Below are positions 34,595-41,949 of a stretch of 64,000 bases of DNA, one piece after another. This stretch comes from JAEYFP01 sp047602645. Its GTDB lineage: Bacteria; Bacillota; Clostridia; Lachnospirales; Lachnospiraceae. Made by a program: the position numbers and the translations under genes. Every line of letters begins with the position of its first letter. The stretch's first letter is position 1. The notes under the pieces are model-generated. The model was not told where the DNA came from and ran no database searches. It saw nothing but the letters and a program-made list of their open reading frames with translations. The stretch is from NCBI GenBank assembly GCA_047602645.1, contig JASGGU010000003.1, forward strand, positions 1 to 64,000, given 5' to 3'.

Positions 34595-35587
34595 ATGACA
34601 AAAATAATCGGAGCTTCCTTGCCGAACATTCCATGGCAGGATCGGCCGGCCGGTGATCGAAATCCGGTCTGGAGATATACGGACAATCCTATTATCGGTC
34701 GTAATGAACAAAAGAATTCCAACAGTATTTTCAACAGTGCGGTCGTGCCGTTTGAGGATGGATTCGCGGGTGTTTTCCGGTGTGACAGTAAATCTGTCAG
34801 CATGGATATTTTCGCAGGCAGGAGCAGAGACGGTATTTCTTGGGAAATTGATGAGGAGCCGGTGCGGTTTACCGGCGGGGACGGAGAGATTTTAAAGAGG
34901 GAATATCGTTACGATCCCCGCGTATGTTTTATGGAGGACCGGTATTATCTTACATGGTGCAACGGTTACCACGGGCCGACAATCGGAATGGCTTATACGT
35001 ATGATTTTAAAGAATTTGTACAGCTTGAAAATGCATTTTTACCTTATAACAGAAACGGCGTGTTGTTTCCGCGCAAAATTAACGGTTATTATATGATGAT
35101 GAGCCGCCCGAGCGACACGGGTCATACGCCGTTCGGTGATATTTTTGTCAGCAGGAGCAGAGACTTGGAGTTTTGGGGAAAGCATCGGTATATGATGGGT
35201 GCGGTTGCCGGAGATAAATCCGCATGGCAAAGTACGAAAATCGGTCCGGGTCCGATTCCGATTGAGACGCAGGAGGGCTGGCTTTTGATTTATCACGGCG
35301 TTTTGACAACGTGTAACGGCTATGTTTACCGGATGGGTGCGGCATTACTTGACAGCAATGAGCCCTGGAGGGTAAAATATAGGACAAGGAATTATATTCT
35401 GGCACCCTATGAGTATTATGAGTGTGTCGGAGACGTGCCGAATGTGACTTTTCCATGTGCTGCTCTGGCGGACGCAGCGACAGACCGGATTGCGATTTTT
35501 TATGGGTGTGCGGATACTGTGACGGGACTTGCATTTACGACAGCAGAGCTGCTGTTATCGGAGATGAAGAAGAACCCGCTTGTATAA
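34595..35587 (+). CDS. Glycoside hydrolase family 130 (beta-mannoside/mannooligosaccharide phosphorylase type)
   Basis: A 330-aa five-bladed propeller enzyme that phosphorolyses beta-mannosides in characterised relatives. Motifs: YRYDPRVCFMEDRYYLTWC (catalytic Asp), NRNGVLFPRKINGYYMMMSRPSD, STKIGPGPIPIETQEGWLLIYHGV. No signal peptide, so cytoplasmic. Ribosome site GGAGG directly before ATG; it is 12 bases after the exported protein gene and probably co-transcribed. Family is firm; the exact linkage and whether it is a phosphorylase or hydrolase are inferred. Confidence 0.92.
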   Translation: MTKIIGASLPNIPWQDRPAGDRNPVWRYTDNPIIGRNEQKNSNSIFNSAVVPFEDGFAGVFRCDSKSVSMDIFAGRSRDGISWEIDEEPVRFTGGDGEILKREYRYDPRVCFMEDRYYLTWCNGYHGPTIGMAYTYDFKEFVQLENAFLPYNRNGVLFPRKINGYYMMMSRPSDTGHTPFGDIFVSRSRDLEFWGKHRYMMGAVAGDKSAWQSTKIGPGPIPIETQEGWLLIYHGVLTTCNGYVYRMGAALLDSNEPWRVKYRTRNYILAPYEYYECVGDVPNVTFPCAALADAATDRIAIFYGCADTVTGLAFTTAELLLSEMKKNPLV

Positions 35588-35716
35588 TTTGGTTTCACAG
35601 GAAAAACACAAAGAATTCACACAATCTTTTGGTTTCATGTCTTGCGGAAATTGGCAAAATATAATATATTTTTACCATAGGCATAGATTTAAATCACTAT
35701 GCAAAAGGAGGAATAT

Positions 35717-36133
35717 ATGCGTCAATTGGCAAGAAAACTATTAAGAGTAATGCTCGGTGTGGCAGTGGCGGCAGGTGTGACGCTTTGCAGCGGTGTGACG
35801 GCAAAGGCGGACACAACGTCGGATGCGGTTTCCCTCTATGTACAGCAGCTTGCATTATTGGAACAATATCAGAGTGCACTGGCCGCACAGTATCAGGCGG
35901 CACTTGCAGCGCAGTATCAGGCGGCGCTTACCGTGCAGGCAGGGATGCAGAAGATTCAGGCGAACGCAGTGGATCAGGCATATTTGCTGAATGCGGTGCA
36001 GGCGATGCAGCTCGCGCAGTATCAGGCGATGATTCAAAATCAAGGTCTTGAGCATCAGGATTACCTATTGGAAGAATTCAAAGAATCCCAGGTACAGGCC
36101 ATGCAGGCCTTCCTAGGATATAATGGATTATAA
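35717..36133 (+). CDS. Secreted Ala/Gln-rich repeat protein
   Basis: A 138-aa exported protein. Signal peptide about 1-31 with cleavage after AKA. The mature part is almost entirely Ala, Gln, Leu and Tyr with a tandem repeat of about eight residues of the form QYQAALAA repeated three times (about 55-78), which would form an extended amphipathic helix. Start ATG 35717 is preceded by AAAGGAGG. It is followed 21 bases later by a small XRE regulator. I do not recognise the family; it may be a surface or cell-wall protein. Confidence 0.75.
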   Translation: MRQLARKLLRVMLGVAVAAGVTLCSGVTAKADTTSDAVSLYVQQLALLEQYQSALAAQYQAALAAQYQAALTVQAGMQKIQANAVDQAYLLNAVQAMQLAQYQAMIQNQGLEHQDYLLEEFKESQVQAMQAFLGYNGL

Positions 36134-36154
36134 TTAGAGTAAAGGGGCGAGATT

Positions 36155-36442
36155 ATGAGCAAGAAAAACGTGGATTATTCAGTAGTTAAGGAAGGAAAAG
36201 AAATTGCTGTGATGGAAAAAGAAAAGAAGTTCTACTCGGATGATGTCATTGAAGAATTAATTGCGTACCGCAAGAAAAAGAAAATGACACAGCAAGATAT
36301 TGCTGAGCGTTCAGGAATCATGCGTCCGAATGTTGCAAGACTTGAGGCAAGGAGAACGGAACCTACAATGGATGTGCTGTCCAGATATGCGAAAAGCATG
36401 GGCATGGACATTAAGATCAGCCTGGTAAAGAAAAGTAAATAA
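36155..36442 (+). CDS. Small XRE-family helix-turn-helix regulator
   Basis: A 95-aa protein with a basic/acidic N-terminal 25 residues and a Cro/C1-type helix-turn-helix (about 38-90; MTQQDIAERSGIMRPNVARLEARR), ending in a Lys-rich tail. It resembles the antitoxin half of toxin-antitoxin pairs, but no RelE/HigB-type toxin is adjacent; the preceding gene encodes an exported repeat protein. A terminator follows directly. Confidence 0.85.
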   Translation: MSKKNVDYSVVKEGKEIAVMEKEKKFYSDDVIEELIAYRKKKKMTQQDIAERSGIMRPNVARLEARRTEPTMDVLSRYAKSMGMDIKISLVKKSK

Positions 36443-36461
36443 GAATGACTTTTATAAAAAG

Positions 36462-36490
36462 GGTACTGGTTTTTCCGGTATCTTTTTTTT
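36462..36490 (+). terminator. Intrinsic terminator after the XRE gene
   Basis: GGTACTGG / CCGGTATC stem (two G-T pairs) with a TTTTT loop and eight trailing T residues. Confidence 0.75.
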
Positions 36491-36604
36491 GTGTTCGCAC
36501 TTGTGGCATTCGGCAGTTGGAATTTTAAATTTAATTCTACATAATTTCTACAAATTAGTTTCGTATACTCATATCTATGCAGGAAGCAACAAGGAGGATG
36601 GCGG

Positions 36605-37957
36605 ATGGGTACGGTTGTAAAATCCAAAAGGCTGCGCATCGGCGGTATGAGCTGCGTGAATTGCCAGAATACAATTGAAAGGAAACTGCAGAATACCGCG
36701 GGTATCAAAAGTGCATCGGTAAGCTACGCTGCCGGTATCGCGGAAATTACCTACGATACGGATATCATTTCTTTAAAGGATATTGAAGCAGTGATTGAAA
36801 GACTGGATTACGAGGTGCTGCCTTACGACGAGAAGGAAACAGGCGGTGCAGGAATTTCGATTGATTTGGTGCTGATTATTATTTGCGGCTATGTCCTGAT
36901 TCGCCATTTCGGTATTTTAAACCTGCTGGTGCCGAGCCGGCTGGCAGAGTCAGATGTGGGATATGGAATGCTCTTTGTGATCGGACTGATCACTTCGGTA
37001 CATTGTATCGCGATGTGCGGCGGCATTAATTTGTCTCAGTGCATCCCACAGAGCGAAGAAACAACAGGCGGCCGTTTTTCTTCCTTAAGACCTGCTCTTC
37101 TTTATAATGCAGGACGGGTGCTTTCCTATACGGCGGTTGGATTTATTGTCGGTGCGCTTGGTTCCGTACTTACTTTTTCCAATACGCTGCAAGGAGTATT
37201 AAAGCTGCTCGCAGGTGTTTTTATGGTAATTATGGGACTTAATCTGCTCGGCAGCTTTCCATGGCTTCGCAGGCTTGCTCCACGGATGCCAAAAAAGATT
37301 GCAAAAAGCATCTATATGAAAAAAAGCAGAAGCAAAAGTCCGTTGATTGTAGGCCTTTTAAATGGTCTGATGCCTTGCGGCCCGCTGCAGGCGATGCAGA
37401 TTTATGCGCTTTCGACCGGAAATGCTTTTGCAGGCGCCTTGTCGATGTTTTTGTTCAGTCTGGGTACTGTGCCGCTGATGTTCTTGCTCGGAGCGGCAGG
37501 AACAGCACTCGGAAAAAGATTCACGAAGAAGGTGATGAAGGCCGGTGCGGTGCTTGTTATTGTGCTCGGGTTGGCGATGTTTTCTCAGGGCATGAATCTG
37601 GCGGGTTTTTCTCAGTCGGCTGTATTTTCCGGCGGAAATAAAACCGCACAGACAGATACCGCGGAAATGGATACAAAAGAGGGTGTTCAAGTCGTAACCA
37701 GCACACTTTCTCCGGGAAAATATCCGGATATTACCGTTTCAGCAGGCGTACCGGTAAAATGGGTGATCGATGCGCCGCAGGGCAGCATTAACGGCTGCAA
37801 TAACCAACTGCTGATTCAGGAATACGGCGTTGGACACAAATTCCAGACCGGTGAAAACATCATTGTATTTACGCCCGAGGAAGAGGGAACCTTTCAGTAC
37901 ACGTGCTGGATGGGTATGATACGGGGAACAATTACGGTAGTGAATGAGAGTGAATAA
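36605..37957 (+). CDS. HMA / SafE-type membrane / cupredoxin fusion (copper-handling)
   Basis: A 450-aa three-part fusion. Residues 8-75 are a heavy-metal-associated domain with GGMSCVNC (Cys17, Cys20). Residues about 85-335 form a DsbD/SafE-like membrane domain with TSVHCIAMCGGINLSQC and NGLMPCGPLQAMQIYAL. Residues about 360-450 form a cupredoxin-like domain with NGCNNQLLI, GVGHKF and YTCWMGMIRG as likely copper ligands. Each piece handles copper or thiols, so copper export or delivery is inferred. Ribosome site GGAGG. It is followed by a DUF2318 lipoprotein and a histidine kinase, probably one functional group. Confidence 0.87.
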   Translation: MGTVVKSKRLRIGGMSCVNCQNTIERKLQNTAGIKSASVSYAAGIAEITYDTDIISLKDIEAVIERLDYEVLPYDEKETGGAGISIDLVLIIICGYVLIRHFGILNLLVPSRLAESDVGYGMLFVIGLITSVHCIAMCGGINLSQCIPQSEETTGGRFSSLRPALLYNAGRVLSYTAVGFIVGALGSVLTFSNTLQGVLKLLAGVFMVIMGLNLLGSFPWLRRLAPRMPKKIAKSIYMKKSRSKSPLIVGLLNGLMPCGPLQAMQIYALSTGNAFAGALSMFLFSLGTVPLMFLLGAAGTALGKRFTKKVMKAGAVLVIVLGLAMFSQGMNLAGFSQSAVFSGGNKTAQTDTAEMDTKEGVQVVTSTLSPGKYPDITVSAGVPVKWVIDAPQGSINGCNNQLLIQEYGVGHKFQTGENIIVFTPEEEGTFQYTCWMGMIRGTITVVNESE

Positions 37958-37974
37958 TAATAGGAGGAAGGAAT

Positions 37975-38541
37975 ATGTTTTCATTAAAGAATGTTTACGG
38001 AAAGCGATTTTCAAAGAGGGGATTGGGATTTATCCTGCTGTGTCTGATGGCAGTTTCGCTGACTGCCTGTGCAAAGCAGAATTTGCCTGCTGCAAAAAAC
38101 AGCAGTGAAGAAGCAAGTAAAGAGGTGAGCAAAGAAGCGGACAAAGAGACGGACAAAGAAACAGAGGAAGGAACAGATTTAGTGATTCCCGTGGCGGATA
38201 TTACCGAGGAGGCTTCTTTTTACCCTGTTACGATGGATGGAGTGGAGATGGAAATTATCGCTGTTAAGGCAGAGGATGGAAGTATTCGCACCGCTTTTAA
38301 CACTTGTCAGGTATGCTATGATTCAGGCAGGGGATATTATAAGCAGGAAGGAAGTATGCTTGTATGCCAGAACTGTGGTAATCAGTTCCCTATGGAACGT
38401 GTTGAGGTTGAGGCGGGCGGATGTAACCCATGGCCGATTTTTGACGGAGATAAGACTGTGACAGAAGAGAATATCACAATTTCGTACGCTTTTTTGCAGG
38501 AATCAGAGCAGATTTTTTCCAATTGGAAACAGTCGTATTAA
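37975..38541 (+). CDS. DUF2318-type cysteine-rich lipoprotein
   Basis: A 188-aa exported protein. After a basic N-terminus and hydrophobic stretch there is a lipobox-like LTAC (Cys about 32), followed by a Glu/Lys/Ser-rich linker (to about 65). The folded domain has three cysteine clusters: NTCQVCYDSGRGYY, LVCQNCG and GGCNPWPI, the pattern of DUF2318, which probably binds a metal or cofactor. Ribosome site AGGAGGAAGG. It lies 17 bases after the copper-type fusion and presumably works with it outside the cell. Confidence 0.85.
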   Translation: MFSLKNVYGKRFSKRGLGFILLCLMAVSLTACAKQNLPAAKNSSEEASKEVSKEADKETDKETEEGTDLVIPVADITEEASFYPVTMDGVEMEIIAVKAEDGSIRTAFNTCQVCYDSGRGYYKQEGSMLVCQNCGNQFPMERVEVEAGGCNPWPIFDGDKTVTEENITISYAFLQESEQIFSNWKQSY

Positions 38542-38636
38542 AATCGGCTGCACTGTTCCTTGTGTTTTGCAAAACAGGTACTTGTATGTTAAAATTAAAA
38601 TTAATCTGCGGCAGGTAAGGAAAGGAGGAGGCTACT

Positions 38637-40019
38637 ATGCTGAAAAGCTTACGAACGCAGCTATCCTTATCGATCCTGACGATCGTGCTGATTACGGTCG
38701 CACTTAGCAGTTTTTTTTCAAATTGGTTCATCAACCGGGAGTTTGAAAGCTATATCGCGCAGCAGGAGCAGGAGCGGAGCCAAAATATCGTGAGCGATCT
38801 TGCGGTTCAGTATGATGCGTCTGCCGGCGGTTGGAATCAGGATTTCCTTCATACAATCGGAATGTACGCATTGTATGACAGCTATATTTTAAAAATTTAC
38901 GACGCGGGCGGAACATTGCTGTGGGATGCGGAAAATCACGACATGACCAGGTGCTGGCAGGTCATGGATGAAATTTCATCCCGTATGGAAAAAGCAAGCC
39001 GAAGCGGCGGCTTTGTCTCCCATCGGTATGATATCGAGCGGGAGGGACAGGCAGTCGGCTCTGTGTCGATTACTTATTATGGTCCCTATTTTTTTAGTGA
39101 AAATGATTTTCAGTTTATCAATACTTTGAACATTGTCCTTCTCGTAATTGGCATTTTGGCAGGTGTTTTTTCGGTGATTGTCGGCAGTCTGTTGGCGCGC
39201 CGGATCGCACGTCCCGTGACGAAGACAGTTGACATTACCAAGCAGATTGCAAGGGGAAATTATGAACTTCGCTTTGAAGGCGAGACCAATACGCGCGAGC
39301 TGTATGATCTTGTGGCAGCGGTCAATCAGCTTTCTTGCGCGCTGAGTGAGCAGGAAAATCTGCGGAAACAGCTGACGACGGATGTGGCACATGAACTGCG
39401 GACACCGCTGGCTGCCGTAGGTGCTCATTTGGAAGCAATGCTGGAGGGCGTTTGGGAGGCGACCCCGGAAAGGCTTGCGGGCTGCTATGAAGAAATCATA
39501 CGCCTGGGGACACTTGTTGCGGATCTGGAACAGCTGGCGAAGGCGGAAGGCGACAGTCTGAAGCTAAGCAAGTCTAAGACAGATCTGCTCGAAATTGCCC
39601 GGATTGCCTATGAGGCATTGGAGGCCGAGGCAGGAAAAAAGGGGCTGTCGGTATCAGTATCGGGAGAGTCTTCTTTTGTAAATGCCGATCAGGATCGACT
39701 TTGTCAGGTGGCAATCAATCTTCTTTCAAATGCAATTAAATATACACCGGAGGGAGGAATTATTATGATTGAAACGGAGGATACGGGTTCAAACGGCATT
39801 CTTCGCGTAAAGGATAATGGTATCGGTATTTCCGAGGAGGAGCTCCCTCTTATTTTTGAACGCTTTTATCGGACGGATAAATCCCGCAGCCGTAAGACCG
39901 GCGGCGCGGGGATCGGCCTTACCATTGCGAAATCCATAGTTTCTGCTCACAGTGGAGAGATCACCGTCAGGAGTGAGGTGAATACGGGAAGCTGCTTTAT
40001 GGTGACGATTCCGAAGTAA
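38637..40019 (+). CDS. Sensor histidine kinase without adjacent response regulator
   Basis: A 460-aa membrane kinase: TM1 (about 8-30), extracellular sensor (about 31-160), TM2 (about 160-185), HAMP (about 185-235), dimerisation domain with the phospho-acceptor His in DVAHELRTPLAAV (about 252), N-box INLLSNAIKYTP, and DNGIGI and GGAGIGLTIAK ATP lid motifs. Ribosome site AAAGGAGGAGG. A response regulator would normally precede it; none is found anywhere in the window. Position after the copper-type genes suggests it may sense metal or envelope redox stress, but this is inference. Confidence 0.93.
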   Translation: MLKSLRTQLSLSILTIVLITVALSSFFSNWFINREFESYIAQQEQERSQNIVSDLAVQYDASAGGWNQDFLHTIGMYALYDSYILKIYDAGGTLLWDAENHDMTRCWQVMDEISSRMEKASRSGGFVSHRYDIEREGQAVGSVSITYYGPYFFSENDFQFINTLNIVLLVIGILAGVFSVIVGSLLARRIARPVTKTVDITKQIARGNYELRFEGETNTRELYDLVAAVNQLSCALSEQENLRKQLTTDVAHELRTPLAAVGAHLEAMLEGVWEATPERLAGCYEEIIRLGTLVADLEQLAKAEGDSLKLSKSKTDLLEIARIAYEALEAEAGKKGLSVSVSGESSFVNADQDRLCQVAINLLSNAIKYTPEGGIIMIETEDTGSNGILRVKDNGIGISEEELPLIFERFYRTDKSRSRKTGGAGIGLTIAKSIVSAHSGEITVRSEVNTGSCFMVTIPK

Positions 40020-40032
40020 GGAGGTATAAATA

Positions 40033-40314
40033 ATGGAAATTAAAAAGGGTGATCATTCTTTTTTTATAGATGATTCCGAGGAAAAGATACTGGCTGAAAT
40101 GACGTTTGTTCCTACGGGAGAACATCTTATTATCATTGATCATACCTATGTTTCGGATGTTCTGAAGGGACAGGGAGTTGGTAAGCTGCTCTTAAATGAG
40201 TTGGCTGGCTGGGCAAGAAAGGAACATAAGAAAATTATCCCTCTGTGCCCTTATGCGAAGGCACAGATGGAAAAAAACAGTGAGTACCATGATCTGTTAG
40301 CGGACAGTGAATAG
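40033..40314 (+). CDS. Small GNAT-type N-acetyltransferase (YjdJ/NATD1-like)
   Basis: A 93-aa single-domain acyltransferase with TFVPTGEHLIIIDHTYVSDVLKG partly typical, the acetyl-CoA motif GQGVGKLLLNELAGWAR and PLCPYAKAQMEKN. Such small GNATs are widespread and mostly of unknown substrate. Ribosome site AAGGAGG. It is 13 bases after the kinase and converges with the anti-sigma gene ten bases later. Confidence 0.88.
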   Translation: MEIKKGDHSFFIDDSEEKILAEMTFVPTGEHLIIIDHTYVSDVLKGQGVGKLLLNELAGWARKEHKKIIPLCPYAKAQMEKNSEYHDLLADSE

Positions 40315-40324
40315 GATCATGCAT

Positions 40325-41092
40325 CTATTCTTTATTTTTTGATTTTTTCCTTCCGATCAGAAAGCAAATGATGGCACAGGCAAAGTAGCTTACAGAATCG
40401 ATCCATTCCAGACCGGTTGTGTAAAGCAGGAGCATGTTTTTCTGATCTGCAATCGCATCCGTAGCCGCAGATCCAAAGATGACCGTCAGAAGCAGGATGC
40501 CCGTTGCGTTCCAGAAATTTATTTTTGTGAATGTCGCAATTATAATAAAAATCCATAATATGATGAGCCAGATCAGGCTGATTGGTATTGCATAATGCAG
40601 AAACCAACCATCCGATTGCGGTGCATACTCATTTGCTTGAATGACAAGTGCAAATACATACAACATCGGAAGCAGTAAAAAACTGCAAGCCGCCGCCGCT
40701 TTGATCAACTTATGAGTTTTACTGTAAATCGCCGTAAAAGCGGGAATAAATACGAAAATCAGAGCAGCATCTACGATGAGTGACCACGTTAATCGTCTGT
40801 TGACGGTAATATCCACGATAAAGCACGTCAGGACACTGATGCCGAACAATGCATAAAAAATACCCTTTAACACATAGAATAATTTTGTTTTTGTCATAAA
40901 TTTTTTGAAATCCTTTACTTCGGGAGCTGTTTCTGTTTTAATTTCCTTCAGCATGTCGTCACGTTCCTTTGTACAAGCTTCACAATCTTGAAAATGAACC
41001 TCCATTTTCCGGTTTGTCTCGTCGCTCGTCAATTTATCAATATAATTCGGAAGCAGGTCTTTGACGACCGCACAGGTAATTTCGTTATTCAT
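40325..41092 (-). CDS. Anti-sigma factor with zinc-finger N-terminus
   Basis: A 255-aa membrane protein. Residues 1-45 form a ZAS/zf-HC2-like module with Cys7 and the HFQDCEAC cluster. Six or so hydrophobic segments follow (about 85-240), which is more membrane content than simple single-pass RsiW-type factors. It overlaps the sigma-factor gene by eight bases on the same strand, the classic sigma/anti-sigma arrangement, so it should hold the ECF factor inactive at the membrane. Confidence 0.85.
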   Translation of the reverse strand: MNNEITCAVVKDLLPNYIDKLTSDETNRKMEVHFQDCEACTKERDDMLKEIKTETAPEVKDFKKFMTKTKLFYVLKGIFYALFGISVLTCFIVDITVNRRLTWSLIVDAALIFVFIPAFTAIYSKTHKLIKAAAACSFLLLPMLYVFALVIQANEYAPQSDGWFLHYAIPISLIWLIILWIFIIIATFTKINFWNATGILLLTVIFGSAATDAIADQKNMLLLYTTGLEWIDSVSYFACAIICFLIGRKKSKNKE

Positions 41093-41579
41093 TCTGATCC
41101 CATCCTTTCACAATTTTTTGTTTTCCGCGGTAAAAAGTAACACGTGCCCAGTTTTCTGTTTTTCCCATAATCTCACCAATTTCCGCAAAGCTAAGCTCGC
41201 CGGTCAATCGCAGATATACAACCTCCTTTGCGGAGCTGTCCAGCTCATGCAGTTTTTTAAAGAGAGTAAGTTTATCAAGGCTTTGGAGATAGCGTTCCTC
41301 TAAGTTAAAGTTCGAATCAAGCTCTCCGGCCTCTTCCAGAGGAAGAAGCTCCTGCCTGCGCTTTCTCAATTCCCCGTACCAAAGATGCTTTGCAATCTGA
41401 CAGAGCCAGACGGATACCTTGCAGTCCCCGCGAAAACGATCGATTCCTTTTGCAGCCTGATAAAAGGTTTCCTGAGTCAATTCCTCTGCAAGATCAGGGT
41501 TATGGGTCAGACAGAATAAGTATTTATATACGGCAGACATATTTTCTTGATATATTTCTTCCAGGTTTCGTTTCTTCAT
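41085..41579 (-). CDS. ECF-type RNA polymerase sigma factor
   Basis: A 164-aa sigma-70 family factor of the extracytoplasmic-function group: region 2 (VYKYLFCLTHNPDLAEELTQETFYQA partly typical; KVSVWLCQIAKHLWYGELRK) and region 4 (LDSSAKEVVYLRLTGELSFAEIGEIMG, WARVTFYRGKQKI). Start ATG 41579 follows GGAGAGG; two earlier in-frame ATGs would delete that ribosome site. Coupled to the downstream anti-sigma gene. Target promoters are unknown. Confidence 0.93.
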   Translation of the reverse strand: MKKRNLEEIYQENMSAVYKYLFCLTHNPDLAEELTQETFYQAAKGIDRFRGDCKVSVWLCQIAKHLWYGELRKRRQELLPLEEAGELDSNFNLEERYLQSLDKLTLFKKLHELDSSAKEVVYLRLTGELSFAEIGEIMGKTENWARVTFYRGKQKIVKGWDQNE

Positions 41580-41724
41580 TCTCTGCCTCTCCATTTTCAT
41601 CGCCTGATTATAAGTGCAGGAAACTATCTTTTCGTTACACCGATTAACAAATTATTATAAGTAATTATAGTTATAATTTGATTTTATGACAAGAGATAGT
41701 AAACACAAAGAGATCGTAATCGTA

Positions 41725-41753
41725 TTGATTTTTATTCGGCTTTTTGATATAAT
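41725..41753 (+). promoter_or_regulatory. Promoter of the riboswitch-chemoreceptor unit
   Basis: TTGATT (41725-41730), 17-base spacer, perfect TATAAT (41748-41753), just ahead of the aptamer. The rest of the gap between the divergent sigma gene and this promoter (41580-41724) is AT-rich and shows nothing else. Confidence 0.7.
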
Positions 41754-41756
41754 CAG

Positions 41757-41845
41757 CTTCAATAAAGGCAAAATCATTGAAAAGTGATGACGCAAAGCTT
41801 TAGAGGCTAAGTCGCAGTTGGCGATATGCTTGTCAGTTGCAGAAA
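41757..41845 (+). ncRNA. c-di-GMP-I (GEMM-I) riboswitch aptamer
   Basis: Matches the GEMM-I core: AAAGGCAAAA at 41764-41773, a hairpin ATCATT/AGTGAT capped by the GAAA tetraloop (41779-41782), the invariant GACGCAAAGC (41789-41798), AGGCTAA (41804-41810) as tetraloop-receptor side, and a second hairpin TCGC/GCGA. It binds cyclic di-GMP in the family. It is followed by a terminator hairpin and then a chemoreceptor gene, the commonest GEMM target class. Exact ends are approximate. Confidence 0.87.
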
Positions 41846-41863
41846 ATAGGTCTGTTTTTTATG

Positions 41864-41891
41864 GATTCTTGTGGCTGCGAGGATCTTTTTT
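41864..41891 (+). terminator. Expression-platform terminator of the c-di-GMP riboswitch
   Basis: GATTCTTG / CGAGGATC stem (two G-T pairs) followed by six T residues, 59 bases before the start codon. Whether ligand binding forms or disrupts it cannot be told by eye. Confidence 0.65.
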
Positions 41892-41949
41892 AATGTAAAA
41901 AACGCTTGATCGAAAAAAATATTTAGAATATATAATTAAGGAGATTAGT

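Noticed and set aside
36155..36442. XRE regulator as antitoxin of a classic toxin-antitoxin pair
   Set aside because: No RelE/HigB/HipA-like partner is adjacent on either side.
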